A DNA stretch of 64,000 nt from Epiperipatus broadwayi (GCA_028023455.1 JAQFVV010012993.1:62001-126000); one strand, 5' to 3'; positions 40,927-54,634 are shown, numbered from the stretch's first letter. A program made the numbers and translations. Notes: generated by a model not told the origin, from the sequence alone.

Positions 40927-40927
<1 letters not shown>
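38801..40927. other. AT-rich non-genic stretch
   Basis: No gene, RNA or element is recognised. Confidence 0.55.

Positions 40928-41014
<87 letters not shown>
40928..41014. repeat. (TA)n microsatellite, about 87 bp
   Basis: Pure AT tract ending at CCGGGC. Confidence 0.97.
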
Positions 41015-41017
<3 letters not shown>

Positions 41018-41889
41018 GGCAATATAATAGTAAATAAAAATGGGTTAGCTCAGTTAATGATTATGTTTGGTTAAATGCAAATAATTAATAAATAAAATAT
41101 TCTGCATTAATTTAAAATGTTCCACTAGCTCAAATTCAAAAATAAGAATAAGGTTCATTTTATAAAATAAATAAATAAGTATTTAATTATATCATGAGAC
41201 TTGGAAGTGAAAATACAGGTGGCAAGAAAGATTACATTGAACCAATATCCCACAGGATACTACCTCAATGGCTTAAGAACACTATCCCCCCTTATTACTA
41301 TTTCAAATAAATAAGCTTATAGTATTCTTACAACTTTAATAAATCCTATTCATTAAGATTAAACTAATAATTAAATCTTAATCTTTTATTTATAATAATT
41401 TAGCTCAATAAAATCTCAGGTTCATAAAACTATTCTAGGTTAATTAAATCACTGTAGTAAAACATAAGAAGAGATTTTTATGTCATACTCTACTACACTT
41501 AACTACTAATAATACTAATAAATAATAATAATACTCTTAATTGCATGGACTAATTCTGTATATCTTTTTATTCACTATAATTTTATTACTATAATAAAAT
41601 AATAAAATACCATAATATAATTTTTTATCTTCATATAAGAACATAAGAAAAATGCGGTAGTATTTATAATCTGACAAATAAATGTGTGTGGCAATGGATA
41701 GGATATAATTCAATGTACCATTATGATAACTAGTTTATGATCATAAGATAATGTAAAAATGTCATGGCTTAAGTAAATAAATTCCAAGAAAATATTTAAT
41801 TCTTAAAATAATACTTGATTTATCTCTGAGCAAAATTTTGTTTGTTTCTATTATTCTGGATGTATCATGCATTTGAATGGAAAATAAAG
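41015..41889. other. AT-rich non-genic stretch
   Basis: No gene is seen. A short (AAT)n-type run lies near 41500-41535. Confidence 0.5.
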
Positions 41890-44800
41890 TCTTAACACAC
41901 AAATTATTGAAAAACAAATTTTAACAAAGTTTTATTATAATAATAAAATAACAATTTATTTACAATATTTACATTGGATATCCTCAATTTACACCGTTCT
42001 ACATTTTTTTATTACTTAGTTATTAAAAAAACAATCGAGAATTTATTTAAGTCTTCATTCTGACTTAAAATAATAAAACAATACAATTTTATTTATCTTT
42101 GGTGATCATTTTTTATGATAAAATAACAATTTTATTATACTAATTTCAATAACCGTATCCTGAAATATTATTTTACTATGTTTTCTTTTAAGAACATCCA
42201 TTGAAACATAGTATGAAAAAACAAAATAAGAATACTAATCAAGAGTATGGATCTTTTTAAAATAAACAATTTCATTTTGCAATGTTAAAAGAAAATACTA
42301 CATAAAATATCTACTGTTAATTTATTATTAGATTGTGTGGATAGCGTTGTTCAGTGCACTGTGATTATTAAATATAATACATCTTCCTTAATATTACTAT
42401 AATACTCTATAGTTGTAATCACTGATATATTCCCTATTATTTAATAAATATAAAATTGTACCTATGCTTATTGTTTATATCATTTTACTTTATAAACATT
42501 GTATTTTAAAAATATGCAATACTCATTTAAAATAAAATAAAATATTTTAAAAGTTATTTAATATTTCAAAAGCAATTTTGCTTTACATATTTCATTACTG
42601 AAGTTTATTTTTATTTTCCAAAATAAAAATCTAAAAACATATTTTATGATTTTTTTTCTTTTTGGATCCATTGGAATTTCAATTCCAATTTGCATAAACT
42701 ATACTTCTTCTTACAGGTAAATGAACTTATCTCATTCAAACGATAGTATATCTTAAACTCTAAACTATCTATTATTTCTTTTACAATATGCCATACTGTG
42801 CAATGTAGTTACATTGGAAATCTAGATAGTGAAAACTAGAATATAACTCATAGCACATATCAGAGAAAATACCATGGCACAGTGTATCTATAAAAAATAG
42901 AGGCATAACCTATTCTGTCTAATGTTCTCCAATACTAACAATGATGTTAAAGCTATTCCTTCAGCTTTATTAAATGCATCAATACTTAAAGAAAATAGAC
43001 ACTGTCAAAAATAAATATATCAGTCACAGGGCATTGTTAACTGTACTGTATACTTAAGAAGATTATAAAATATTATTCATATTCCCTTATTACATCCTAC
43101 CTTAATATCATCTCCTGGGTTCATGTTCATAATACTACAGCCAAGTCACTACCTTATCATCATTTCCTGAAAGATTTATCAAATCTTACATCGACAAAAA
43201 AAAACTAACTTGCATATTCACAATAATAAACAAAATTCAATGCTAATTAGAGCGATCTTACTAATCCACAAGAAAAATCTGTTTTACTTTTTTATTCTAT
43301 ATTCTAAAACATATACAAACTCATCATATGAATCCTTGTAACATCCAATAATATGAAATTTTTTTAAAAGAATCACAATATTCATTATCATGTTGTGTTA
43401 TATTGCTAATATAAAATTATGGTATGCATATTCCCAAAATAAATCCTAATCTCATAATTTTAAAGTGTTGTATAAATGCGTTTTCATATAATTTAACATT
43501 TAAACTTCCACACATTATAATTCATAAGGCAATCTGCAAAAAAGAAAACAAAATATATACCATAAAAATATATCAATATTCATTAACTATTACCAAGTGA
43601 TATTGACTTGTCATCACCTTGCAGTCTTCAGTTTTTTATCAATTAGATACAACATTGCATACATGAAAAAAATACATCCCTACTTTTATTTAAAATGTTC
43701 TTATTTAAATTATTAAATTATTCTACTATAAGATTCTAATATTATCAATAAATTAATATTCATGTTCCTACTCTTATAAACCAAAATAAGTACATTTTAA
43801 AATTAATAAATGAGTTAAAATTGTATTACTTAATCTTCAGCTGAGACGAAATTTTCTTTATAAAGTTCAAAATGCTTTTTATTTTCTCAAGAGTTTTTTT
43901 TATAAAGTTCTCTTCAAGAGCAATTCTACAACCTTCCCTGTTGTTACGATGACAAGCAAGACAAAATGTTTCTGATGGTAAGTATTGTACAAATTTCCAG
44001 TTCGAAAATCTCAGATTTAAAAAAATGAATAATTAAAAAAAATAATATGACATCTTTTAAAATCTTGAAAAATTAAATAAAATAATCATCAATACACCTT
44101 GGAAAAGTTATAGAATAATAGTTTATGGTTTCTATTATCCAGAACGATGATTATTAAAATCATAATATAATCCCAATATTAAAATAATTTTTTGAAACGA
44201 CTATTCTAGAATATTCCATGTGTGTGTAGTGATGCATCATTTCCTGTTTGGCTTAGCTTGGTCTATCCAGATAAACTTTTTGTGCAATATTAAATATTTC
44301 CATAATTCCATATTTTATTTACTCATGTATTCCTTTTCTCTATAGGTTTTTTTAATAAAATTTATTGCTACTTATTATCTATTCTCAGCAGTTTCCTTAT
44401 TATCTTAAAATTCAGTTTTTTAAACAATTTTATAAGCAGGTATAACTCTTTATTCTTCAGGTTTTTATAACATATGCTTTTGTAAAGATTTCCAGTAGTC
44501 TTTACTTAAAATGATTTTTTGAAAAATATGTTAAATGTCACCTTCAAAAAGGATAAAACATTAATTTCTATAGCATTGTTTTCCATAAATTATTATAAAA
44601 TTTACTGGTCATATCACTTATTAATCTTGGACAATACTATTTTGCTGTTATATAAAATAATGTGCATTTTACTTTTAATCGACAAATAGCTTTTCTATTA
44701 AACTTCTTTTACAATGTCCACAATAATAATTTACTTGCTGGGATAGTCGTCTTATTTAATATTATTAATATTACATTCATAATTATTGAGATATTATTTT

Positions 44801-46680
44801 ATATAGTGCGAATGTTTATTTATGTGATAGTATTAGCGATTAAGCCAATGCACATGCGCTTTAAAGAGATTATATAAATGAATACTCAATTTTCCAGACA
44901 CTTTGCAAAATCTTTACAATTTACGAACCGTCATTCTTTAAAGTGCATGTGCATTGGCTTAATCGCTAATACTATTACATAAATAAACATTTGCGCTATA
45001 TAAAATAATATCTCATTATATATGTTTAATTTCAACTAAAGAATGACGGTTCGTAAATTGTAAAGATTTCACAAAGTGTCATTCGTTCAAACTTAATAAA
45101 TGTAATTTAAAGTGATCGTGTAACATCTCACACTCTTATTTCCACACACTTAAGATTTTCCCATACATAAACGTTTGGGTCTGAAAGAATGGGTGGATTC
45201 ATTCCATTCTTTCTAAAATACTATATCTCGTGTCTGGAAAATTGAGTATTCATTTATATAATCTCTTTAAAGTGCATGTGCATTGGCTTAATCGCTAATA
45301 CTATTCATAATTATTATATTTGTCTTTAAAATTTCCATTAAATATATTTTAATTATCGGCATTTTCATATTTTTATTGTGAAGTAGATTAAATTTCCGAT
45401 GAATACTCCTGGCAAAGAACTTTAAAAATTAGCAAGGCATACTAAAATGAAGTTATTAAATATATTTTATATTACACTCTCTTTGCAAATACTTTTAAAT
45501 AAATGTCCTATTAGTTTTGCAAATAAATTGTATGAGAGCACTAATAAACTGACTAAAATAATACAATTTAAAATTACAATCTCCTCCATAGTTCCTGATA
45601 CGATTACTGATACATTTTATCACCTTTAATCACATTTTAATTACCTCTGATACCCCCATGTAATCAGTATTTATATCCTAGAAAATACCTCATTCTATTG
45701 GTTGATTCTTACTTTTCATTTAATACCAAATTTACATAATGTTACATTCTTATACAATTAAATTTCAAAATAAAAAATATGACATATTATAACTTTAAAA
45801 TATTATTTAAAATATTACTTTTAAATCAATTATTACTTTAGTAAATTAATTAAACATTTAAAATTACTTTTTTTAAAACAACATTTAATAGACTTATCCC
45901 ACTTTTAATATTTAATTTATCTATTTTATTTTAAAACAAAATATTTAACTTTTATTAACTATATTTGTCTTTATTACATTATTTAAACATTTATAATGTC
46001 TAACTTAATATTTACTTTTATGATAAGTAATAATTACATCCAATTGTATAATGCAATTTTAAAATACTTTGAACTTGACTAATCTAAATACTAGCAAGCA
46101 AGTGGGTATACCCATATATTATACGAGTCACATGATTAATATAACCAAGACAGATGCCATCCAATTTTCTGTCTGGGAATAAATAATAAATTACTACACT
46201 TGTTGTATTCAATAAAATAACACAATAATACAAAATTTGTAAGAATAATATAGAAATATAGAATTAAATATAACTTTCACTACCATAAAACTTACTTTTA
46301 AAATATATGATATTAATTATAATAATTAAATATAATTTATAAAAGTAAATATAACATTAATTTAACTATAAGTTTAGGACTATTAAAATTGAACTTTTTA
46401 AACATACTTTAAATATTTATAGCTGTGTTATTTATTATGGCCATCTTTTACAACCATATGAAATGATATTTTTAGTTTTATTTAATTGTTCTTAAGTGAT
46501 TTATCATAATTTTATGCACTACATAATTTAATTTAGCTTTAAATTGTACTTTAAGATATAATTAACAAAATATAACTAACACATCAAAAGAACATATTCT
46601 AAAATTTAAAATTTTTAGTAATTTACTGTAATGAGCTGATTCTAACCTATAGAAAAGGGTACAATATATATATATAGTAA
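41890..46680. repeat. Ancient duplicated block, copy B
   Basis: This is the partner of 1-4380; see that entry for anchors. It is about 0.4 kb longer, because the fold-back at 44785-45305 lies between anchors whose offset changes. On the minus strand, about 43835-44005 stays open for about 55 codons (including LPSETFCLACHRNNREGCRI) and ends in a Lys-rich tail. The corresponding part of copy A is not open, so I do not call it a gene. Small frames at 44662-44877 and 45447-45629 lack motifs. Confidence 0.5.
44785..45305. repeat. Complex nested fold-back
   Basis: Three inverse pairings are visible. 44785-44866 is inverted at 44936-45017 (about 82 bp, sharing TAGTATTAGCGATTAAGCCA). 44900-44943 is inverted at 45036-45078 (sharing TTTACGAACCGTCATTCTTT). 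44829-44902 is inverted again at 45230-45305. The segments were thus copied more than once in opposite orientation, like a product of repeated template switching, or a fold-back type MITE with internal duplication. No terminal target-site duplication was found. Confidence 0.85.
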
Positions 46681-49600
46681 CCATGTGATATGCTACCTGC
46701 TTTTATTAAGCCCTTTTAACAGTGCAGTATATATTACTTAGTCATAAAAAAAAATAAAAGATAAAATAAAACTAATAACTAGAGAGGTAAAACTATATCA
46801 TTCAATATGTAGATAAAATGGTCTCACTTAATAAGCAATATTTCATATATTTATAGTTAAATAGTTATCTAATAAAAGATATTTAAAAAATATATAACTG
46901 TTATTCATATGTAATTAAAACTTAATAAAGTGTGAATCCATAATGTAAAATTTTTATAAAAGTTAAAAAAAAAAGAAAACTAGTTGAATGAATGTTTTAA
47001 TTTTAGTGTTGAAAACTTATTGGGTTATTAAATTTAATGGGTTAGTTAAACTATTTCATTTAATCACCTTCATAATTTGTACTTCAGTTAAGTCTTAAAA
47101 TAATTCAGTAGCATTTAGTTATTTAAAGTTGAAGTGGATTATTAGAAGAAGCTTGCCTTAAATAAGATTAGTTTTACACTCATAGATGTGTGTGCATGCA
47201 GGGATGTATATGTTGATTTTTTAGATCTTTATTTTTATTTATTAAATATTCAATTTATTTATTAACTTTTAAAAGTAAAATAGATAATAAAACTTGGCAA
47301 ACAAAATATTTGTTATTCTAAAACTTCTGATAGAAACCAAAAAAAAAAAAAAATCCAAATATGAAAATCAATAAATTATTACATGTATTTTCTGTTTATT
47401 ATTTTTATTAAAAAAAAACTTTATTCCTGTTAAGTAGTTGATTTTTTTTTTTAATTATTAATCTTGAAATTGAAACCCAGAATGCTGACACGTGATATTG
47501 TTTTTTTTTTTCGATATTGAAGAAAAGAGTGCAGAAACTGAGGGGATTGTTTTGAGTTGGATCACGGATGTCATCCTAATAATAATAAAAAAAAACAGTG
47601 TAACTTTTATTATTTGCCTTTTTGTTTTTAAACTATATTTCTTTTTTAAAGTCTTCACATCAATGGATTGCTGAAGTAGAAATTAAGGTATCGGGTTTTT
47701 ATGCTTTCTTAAACTAAATGATCTAAAGTTCATAATAATGTGCCAAGATCATACTTTTAACTTAACATATAACTTTAAAATTTTTCAGCAAGTGAAAATA
47801 GTAATATTAACCGAGATCATGTGGAAAGTGATAAACGGTCATTTTATGCTAATAAATTGCGATCTTAGTGGCAGTAAGTTTAAGATCAAGTTAAAATAAT
47901 AATAATAAAATGTTAAAACTGCTCAGAACTAAAATAACTTAAATAAATATTCTGGCTTTAATTATAACAAAAAATCCAACAAATGTCTTAATGATTTAAA
48001 AAAAAACCTAAATAAATTGAATACTGCTTTCTGAAAATTAGAAATTTGTTAATTAAAATTGGCATATCATTTTATTTATGGCGGAAATGTTGCTTTATCA
48101 TCTGCTTCTCTAGAAAGAGTGGAAAACTGTTAATAAAATATTTTTTTAATGAAACCACGGATAACTACTAAAATTTTACAGTTAATAATAATTGTACCAA
48201 AATTGTCATATTCAAACTAGCTAGTTAATATTAAATTGTGTCATGTAATGGATTCATACCTGTTCATGTTTAAAGTAGTATATCGTATTCATGTGCTTGT
48301 CTACTATCATAGTGAAGCTGTAGCTGCTTTGTTGTTTTTATACAAAATAAATAAACAAGTAAATATATTGGTATGAAAATACTAATGTGTTGATATTATT
48401 CCCATAGCTAATGAAGTGGGACCTCGCACCATAAATGATCTGCCTACTGTTGAGGAAACTTTACTAATGAACTGAATTTATCATGATCATCTTTATTATT
48501 GTAATTTTTATTTTGTTTTGTTTTTTTAAAAAAAAAAAGGTAACATAATAGTTATATATTTTATGCTTTATTTTACATGTCAATGTATCTTACTTTACCA
48601 TCTAAAAATGTCTCAAGGAGTTTACAATAAAGTGTGTAGAGATTTTTATTACACACACGTAATTTTAATTATATTGGCAAAGGGTTTAAATTTAAAATTG
48701 CCTATTCTTTATAACTTGGGACAAATAATCACTACAGGTGTGTTTATCAGAAGTTTTAATAATTTTCTTATTATCATTCGTAGCAAAAATTACATTTGAA
48801 TTTATCTGAGAACAAATTTATTTCATTAAACATTTAATTAATAATATCAATTGCATCAATCTGTCCACTTAATTTTATAAATATTTATTATGCTCATTGT
48901 TCATGTATGTATTCCTTATCTTCTGCAAATATTTACTATGCTATTTTAATGTGTGTATAGTCGTTTTGACTAATACTTTCCTGTGGGTTTCGGATATTAT
49001 TTAATGTGTGGATTTTAATGATGTTACAAGCTATTAATCTTTATCATTAGAGATAAATTTGTATCTTGCCATTATGAGAAATAGTTATGCTTTATAGCTC
49101 TAGATTTATCAAATAGTATACTGTTTATGATGTTTATGGAATAGAAATGATCTCCCATTATTATATATATTTGCCATGAGATGACAGTGTTCCAAAATAT
49201 TTTATATAGCTTATTTAGTTAGATTCCATGGAGAGAATCAGTTGTCTTTGGTGTGTTTTCCCTTTTCTTAGGTTGTAAGACTGTATCTTTGCTTTAACTT
49301 ATGCTTGATAGAGAAGCATGGAAGCCACCATTATTATAGTCAGGGGTCTTGCTCTAAGGAGCTTATGTAGTGATGTTGTCCCTCATGTGCTATTTAAAAG
49401 ACTAGACTGTCCACCACAGAAGGTGTAGACTATTGTATTTATAAATGTTATGGCAATAATAGCTAGTTATTGAGGTAGTAATTTTCAGTGCTTTGGTTGA
49501 TCATAATAATATTTGTATTGTGCTACTGTGCTTTGCCAGTAGTATACAAGTAAAACCACAAGAATTAACCACTTAATTCCTTAATTTAAAGCATATCATG

Positions 49601-51488
49601 ATGAGAATATGCAGACACAATGCTATCTATAGACATCATATGAAGAAATTCGCCGAGGGGTTTGTAAGTTCCATAAATTTCAAATTTAATATTATTATAT
49701 GGACTTTAAATAAGTTAACTAGCAACGTATGTGTGACTTCTGATTAATGTTTTTATTTATCCTTGGTTTTAAAAATTAACATAATGTGAAGCAGTTGTAA
49801 TGTAATGATGACAGTTATCATCATCATATTAGCCAGCTAAGTAGAAGCAGCAATAAATTATCTTAAAGTTAATCTTCATAATTTTGTTATATTATTTTAA
49901 TAGTAAGATATTATAAAGGCGCTAAGATGTAAAATATATAGAAAATGTTAAGTAGCTTATGGTGCAAGCTAGCCAACTATTATAATTATTATTTCCAAGT
50001 TTGTTAATGTTTGTTTAATGCCTTAGTTGAAGTAGAATAAATTGTGATTTCAAATAAATATTTAGCCAGGAATCATAATCATTTATGATCATAAGTTTAT
50101 TGTGCAGTTTTGAAAACCAAGAAGCAATAGTTTTGACATAAAATGAACTTAAATTGTTAACTCCTCAGAGTTAAAATGTAAAGGATCTAGTAGCTATGAT
50201 GTGTAAGCTGTAATTAAATTAGTTCTGTAAATAATTGTTTTTTTTTATGTTTTAATGTAATAAATGTATTTTTAAAATTTATTAAAATTTAGTTTTTGAG
50301 TATTTTTCTGTGTAAAATTCTGCTCTTTGGTTCCACAAACCCACAAAATGAAATAAATGTATATTTTCAAATCGGATCATTATAATTCTCATGATCCAAA
50401 GATTACAAATAATTAATAAAAAAGTGATATCATTTTGTTTTAATTAAAATTTGAAATTGACAACTGTTCATTTAAGTATTGCAATGAATGTATCCATCCG
50501 TAATTCAGATTGCACATTATTAACCTATTTTCAGAATTTAAATATTGTAAATGAAGTATTTTATCTGTGTCGTTTGGGATAATAGGGGGAAATAAAATGT
50601 ACCCTTTTCCTTCTATTATTTGAATGCCATTCTAGGTAAAAGGCTATAAATATTCTAAATTTATTTACATTATTTTTTTTTATTAGATAGTTGTTCTATA
50701 AAGTAAGCATTTACTTTGGTAATCTATGTGATTATTATTATGATGTTAATCAGATACATTTGCTTATTAGGAAGTATATGTTCCTAAAGCCTGCCAGAAT
50801 GTCAGTCATTTACCTTGCAACACTATACTATTAAAATATTTGATAAAATACCAGAAAGAAAACCCTGAGATCTTTATTTGGCATTATAAGAAAAGATTAA
50901 TTCTTTATTCTAAAAGATGTAAAGGAAGTCAAATTATATCATTAGATAATATTAAACTCTACAATAGAGTTTGTTAATTACAAGAGCCTATTAAGATAAT
51001 ACATTTTGAAAGTGCAAATATTCATAGCTTAGGGAGTTTGATTGGGATGAAGGTAAAAATTCACTGTATTCTAAATTATTTATTAGGGAATGATTGAGGG
51101 TTTATCTCTTCTCAAAATTATATGTTTTATTTGGAATAATTTATTCTATCAGAGTTAAGTTCTTCCTTGGTCTTAATTGTATATCTCTGTAGCTAATTCT
51201 TTATATGTAACCGACCACTGAGCTTAGTCTATTTTATAATCCTTATTGTTATCTGTAAGAGTCTCAACCCAACCCAGATATTGTGTAAAAGATATGTGTC
51301 CAACTATCAGAATTTGTTCGAGTTTTGTGTGAAATAATTCTATGTTAGAGGGAGGGTCTATAAATTATGGAGAATTAAAGAGTGATTATTATTTGAAGAA
51401 ATCGATGTTTTAAGAGGAGCTGGAAAATGATTGTTTAGTGGAGATCTTCTTTTTCTAGATCTTTTTTTTTTCATTCTTCTTAAGAGGT

Positions 51489-51489
<1 letters not shown>
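46681..51489. other. AT-rich non-genic stretch
   Basis: No gene is recognised. Frames at 47458-47674 and 48563-48799 are homopolymer-driven or motif-less. 49190-49450 is less AT-rich without a conserved frame. Confidence 0.55.
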
Positions 51490-51539
<50 letters not shown>

Positions 51540-51590
51540 TATATATATATCAATATATATATATATATATATATATAATATTGAAGCAAT
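51490..51590. repeat. Interrupted (TA)n tract with short palindrome
   Basis: A (TA)n tract broken by GATA and TCAA, ending in CAATATAT...ATATAATATTG, which is a weak inverse pair. Confidence 0.85.
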
Positions 51591-52083
51591 CACTCTGTAG
51601 TCAGAGTGAGCTTCATGTTTTTCTACCTAAAAATTAACAACATACAAGGGTTCAAACCCAGCAATTATATTTAATGTACTAACCTTGCCATAACTTACTA
51701 TGTGGCAAAGTATATATATATTTAAAATATGCTAAACTTTACTATATAATAAATATTTTATAATTTTGATTTTGATATTTTGGTACTTTTTAATATTTTA
51801 AGCTTGTATTTTTTTTTGTTTTAATTTTTTTTTGTGTGAAAAAAAAAAAAAGAAAGAAAATTTGTTTAATCACATAAAGTTTGTCATTTGTAAAAATTTA
51901 TTTGCTTTTAATTTAAATTTTGTAAAAATTTAAAAGAAAGAAGATATAACCAAGATAGCTGGTTCAAATTAACCCATTGTAAAGTTTGCTTCACTAATTA
52001 AATATTTTAAAAGCTCGACTTTCATTAATTGAAATATTATTTTCTTATCAAAGTTATTTTTATTTTAATTAAAAATATTTCCA

Positions 52084-52206
52084 TACAGTAGTGCCACTCA
52101 GTGCCAACCAGAGTAATCAATTGTTGCCAGATCCCTAACTAGTGCCTACTCATCCAATATCCCCAGACTAATTTCTGGTTTATTGGCACTGAGTGTCACT
52201 ACTGTA
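52084..52206. mobile_element. pogo/mariner-type MITE, 119 bp, TA target-site duplication
   Basis: The terminal inverted repeats are CAGTAGTGCCACTCAGTGCC at 52086 and its near inverse ending CACTACTG at 52204, about 22-24 bp each with one mismatch. TA dinucleotides flank both sides (52084-52085, 52205-52206). The CAGT start and TA duplication fit the pogo/Tigger branch of Tc1/mariner. The internal 70 bp is non-coding, so it would need a transposase supplied in trans. Confidence 0.85.
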
Positions 52207-52499
52207 TGAAAAGTTTTACCTGTTATAATAACAGTAATGTGCTAGCATAAGAAATAATGATCATGTGTTGTTTAGTGGTTTAAAAATATTTCATTAATGA
52301 AATATTTTTGTTTTATTTATATTAACTTAAATTCTTTTGAGGTGGAAAGTGATTTGAACCTTATCAACTTCATATGTGTTGTTTTTATTTAAAATGGGCT
52401 GTAGTTTGTTAATTGCTTATCTGCCTCTGGACAAATGAACCAAGGTATCCATGTCATTGTTGGGAAAGTATAAATAAAGTTGATTAGAGATAAAGTGGC

Positions 52500-52620
52500 T
52501 TTAATGCTTTTGTGTTTTTTTTGCTTTTTGGCTTTGGCTTTCTGCTTTCTTTTGCTTGCTTTTGCTTCTTTGCTTTTTGCTGCTTTACTTTTCTTGTACC
52601 TTTTTCTCTTTGCTTGTGAG
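52500..52620. repeat. Strand-asymmetric polypyrimidine tract rich in TTTGC
   Basis: On the plus strand nearly every base is T or C except single Gs in recurring TTTGC/TTTTGC words (GCTTTTTGGCTTTGGCTTTC and similar). It is a cryptic pentanucleotide-like repeat with possible triplex-forming character. Confidence 0.75.
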
Positions 52621-53797
52621 TTTAGATAACAATAAAAGAATTTAGCTTAATAAAATGTCAGCTGAGTAAAACCTGAATCATCTTTCCTTCATAATTCTCA
52701 GGACTGCCTCTGAAATGCTGCCACAAAGCTCCTGCCATCGAAGAAAGCAGTAGGACCCAGATTTCTGACCACCAAGCTAATCCCTGTAAACTAAAGTTCA
52801 AAGAAATGAACCACCTAGCCATTATACATTGCTGGAGTAACACTTCCATTCTTACTTATATTTATTGTACTGAACCATACTTTCCTGGGGAATTCTGCTC
52901 CTAATGTTGCACTTAGCATGAAGTGATCAAGATTTAACAGGGAAAGAAATGAATACCAATTTAGCCAATTGTCTGTACTCTTATATATTGGTACTTTCAG
53001 CTAAACTGATAGAAAGAGTGAATTGACAGGACTCTTCCAATTAAAAACCCCTTTAGTTAATATCCTTTTTGAATGCCTGAATGTTTAGGACCTATGGTAA
53101 AGTACACATCTTTGAAAAGTGTATTTACAAATAGCTTTTGCAGGCCACTTCTAAAAAGGAATAAAAATGAATTTTCCCCTCTCCTAGAAGGATATGTAAT
53201 ACCATATGTACAGTGTAGCATGAGAATAAGATTTAACACCCTGGTAGAGTGATAAACCATGTGACTAGCTCAGTACAATCTACATCCAGGGTCTTCAATG
53301 GGTAAGTTAAATGGTTATAATAGGTATATGACTGATAAGGAAAGAGTACATTTTATTAAATAAGTAATAATATAAAAATAAAACAAATTTAATATTATGA
53401 TCAAGTATTAATTTAATCCCAGATACCCACCACCGTTTCGTACTTAAAATGATATAATAAAAATAAATAAATGAATTATTATCACAAATCTGTATATATA
53501 TATATATATATAATAAATCCCCGAAGCTATTTATAATGTTTCATAATGAATGAAAATAGTCTGAGCTTTTTTTATCCTGTAGAAATAAGTTATACTTTGT
53601 GTGATTTGATATATATTTCTCATATAAAAGATTGTCAGTTATACAGGCATACACTTCTACTCAGGACTTTAAAATCTTTTTTATTGATAGCAAATATAAT
53701 AAAAAAAACTATGCATACATACTTGCATAATAAAATATTTCACTAATTTTATATTTTTCAACATGACAATAAGGTTGTTTTAGCTCAGATGCCATAG
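52621..53797. other. Complex, less AT-rich non-genic stretch
   Basis: 52650-53300 has more balanced composition. The minus frames at 52658-52849 and 53057-53260 show no domain, though Trp and Cys content is higher than in AT-driven frames. It could be an untranslated exon or an old repeat. A short (TA)n tract lies at about 53493-53512. Confidence 0.4.
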
Positions 53798-54039
53798 AGC
53801 ACTTAACATGAGGTGCTGTATCTATTTGCCTTTTATGATAGATAAATTCTTATATATGTATATACATACAGCACAATTATACCCTCACTCCTATTCTAAA
53901 GGTAAAGTTATTAGTGGACTTGCTTACAGAAAATTTATAATGAAGAAGTGCCTGGACACTCATCATAAGATGTCACATTGACAAAAATAACTTAAATGTA
54001 TACGGATAAATACATTTCAGACACTCAACATGAGGTGTC
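53798..54039 (+). repeat. Triplicated 20-nt hairpin with conserved loop and bulge
   Basis: Copies are at 53798 (AGCACTTAACATGAGGTGCT), 53955 (GACACTCATCATAAGATGTC) and 54020 (GACACTCAACATGAGGTGTC). The outer stem covaries (AGCAC/GTGCT versus GACAC/GTGTC). An inner 3-bp stem and ACA loop are kept in copies one and three, with one bulged G. Spacings are 157 and 65 bp. Function unknown. Confidence 0.6.
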
Positions 54040-54355
54040 GTATTTACCGAATATTACCAGTGTATGTCCGCGTATATACACATGTATATTTACATATGAC
54101 AATTTTCAACAAGAAGAAAGACAAGCAGCAACAAAAAAAACTTAATGCAACCTTTGTTGAAAATACTAGAATTTGGGATAAAAAAAATAAATTAAAAGAT
54201 TTGAGTAAAAGCTGTATCATTATGCCTGTAATAACCATAAATTCTATATATACATGCAAGAGATAACTCACTCTTTTTTTTAAATGATTAATAAGGAAAA
54301 AATAATATATTTCTAATTATCAGAAATATCAGATGAATTAATTTAATATTAATAA

Positions 54356-54634
54356 AATATTTTTAAAAGAAACTTATGTAGGCATCTTCATCCACTCCTG
54401 ACTGGACTTTTAAGTGGTCTTCAAGTCAAATGGCTGTGCAGTGAGGATTTCATCTCATTAAGCATAGGCAAGGCGACTTTTGTCATCATCGTGGCCGGCT
54501 GGAAGTGGCATGATCACATCTTGGTGATTTGGACAGAGAAAGAGTGGGTGCACCGGCTGGTTTTCTATCCCATGGTCATTTTAGTGGAAGCTCTGGCAGA
54601 TTTCTCCATATTTTCTACTGGTATAATGCAATAA
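54356..54634 (+). other. Unidentified 92-codon open frame, possible exon or repeat fragment
   Basis: Between stops at 54353 and 54632 the plus strand is open and clearly less AT-rich than its surroundings. Parts of the translation are LLTGLLSGLQVKWLCSEDF, KATFVIIVAGWKWHDH and EKEWVHRLVFYPMVILVEAL. There is no early ATG. AG at 54379-54380 and GT at 54621-54622 could be splice sites of an internal exon, though the acceptor lacks a good pyrimidine tract. I do not recognise the family. A transposon fragment is equally possible. If real, it would be the only host-like coding segment in the window. Confidence 0.3.

Noticed and set aside
43835-44005. Cys/His-containing minus-strand frame as a host exon
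   Set aside because: The corresponding part of the ancient copy near 2040-2110 has stops and different residues, so there is no sign of coding conservation.
44662-44877. 71-codon plus-strand frame as a small membrane protein
   Set aside because: Hydrophobicity is typical of AT-rich chance frames, and its end lies within the fold-back repeat.
47458-47674. Overlapping plus and minus frames around a homopolymer
   Set aside because: Both are driven by poly-T/poly-A runs and have no motif.
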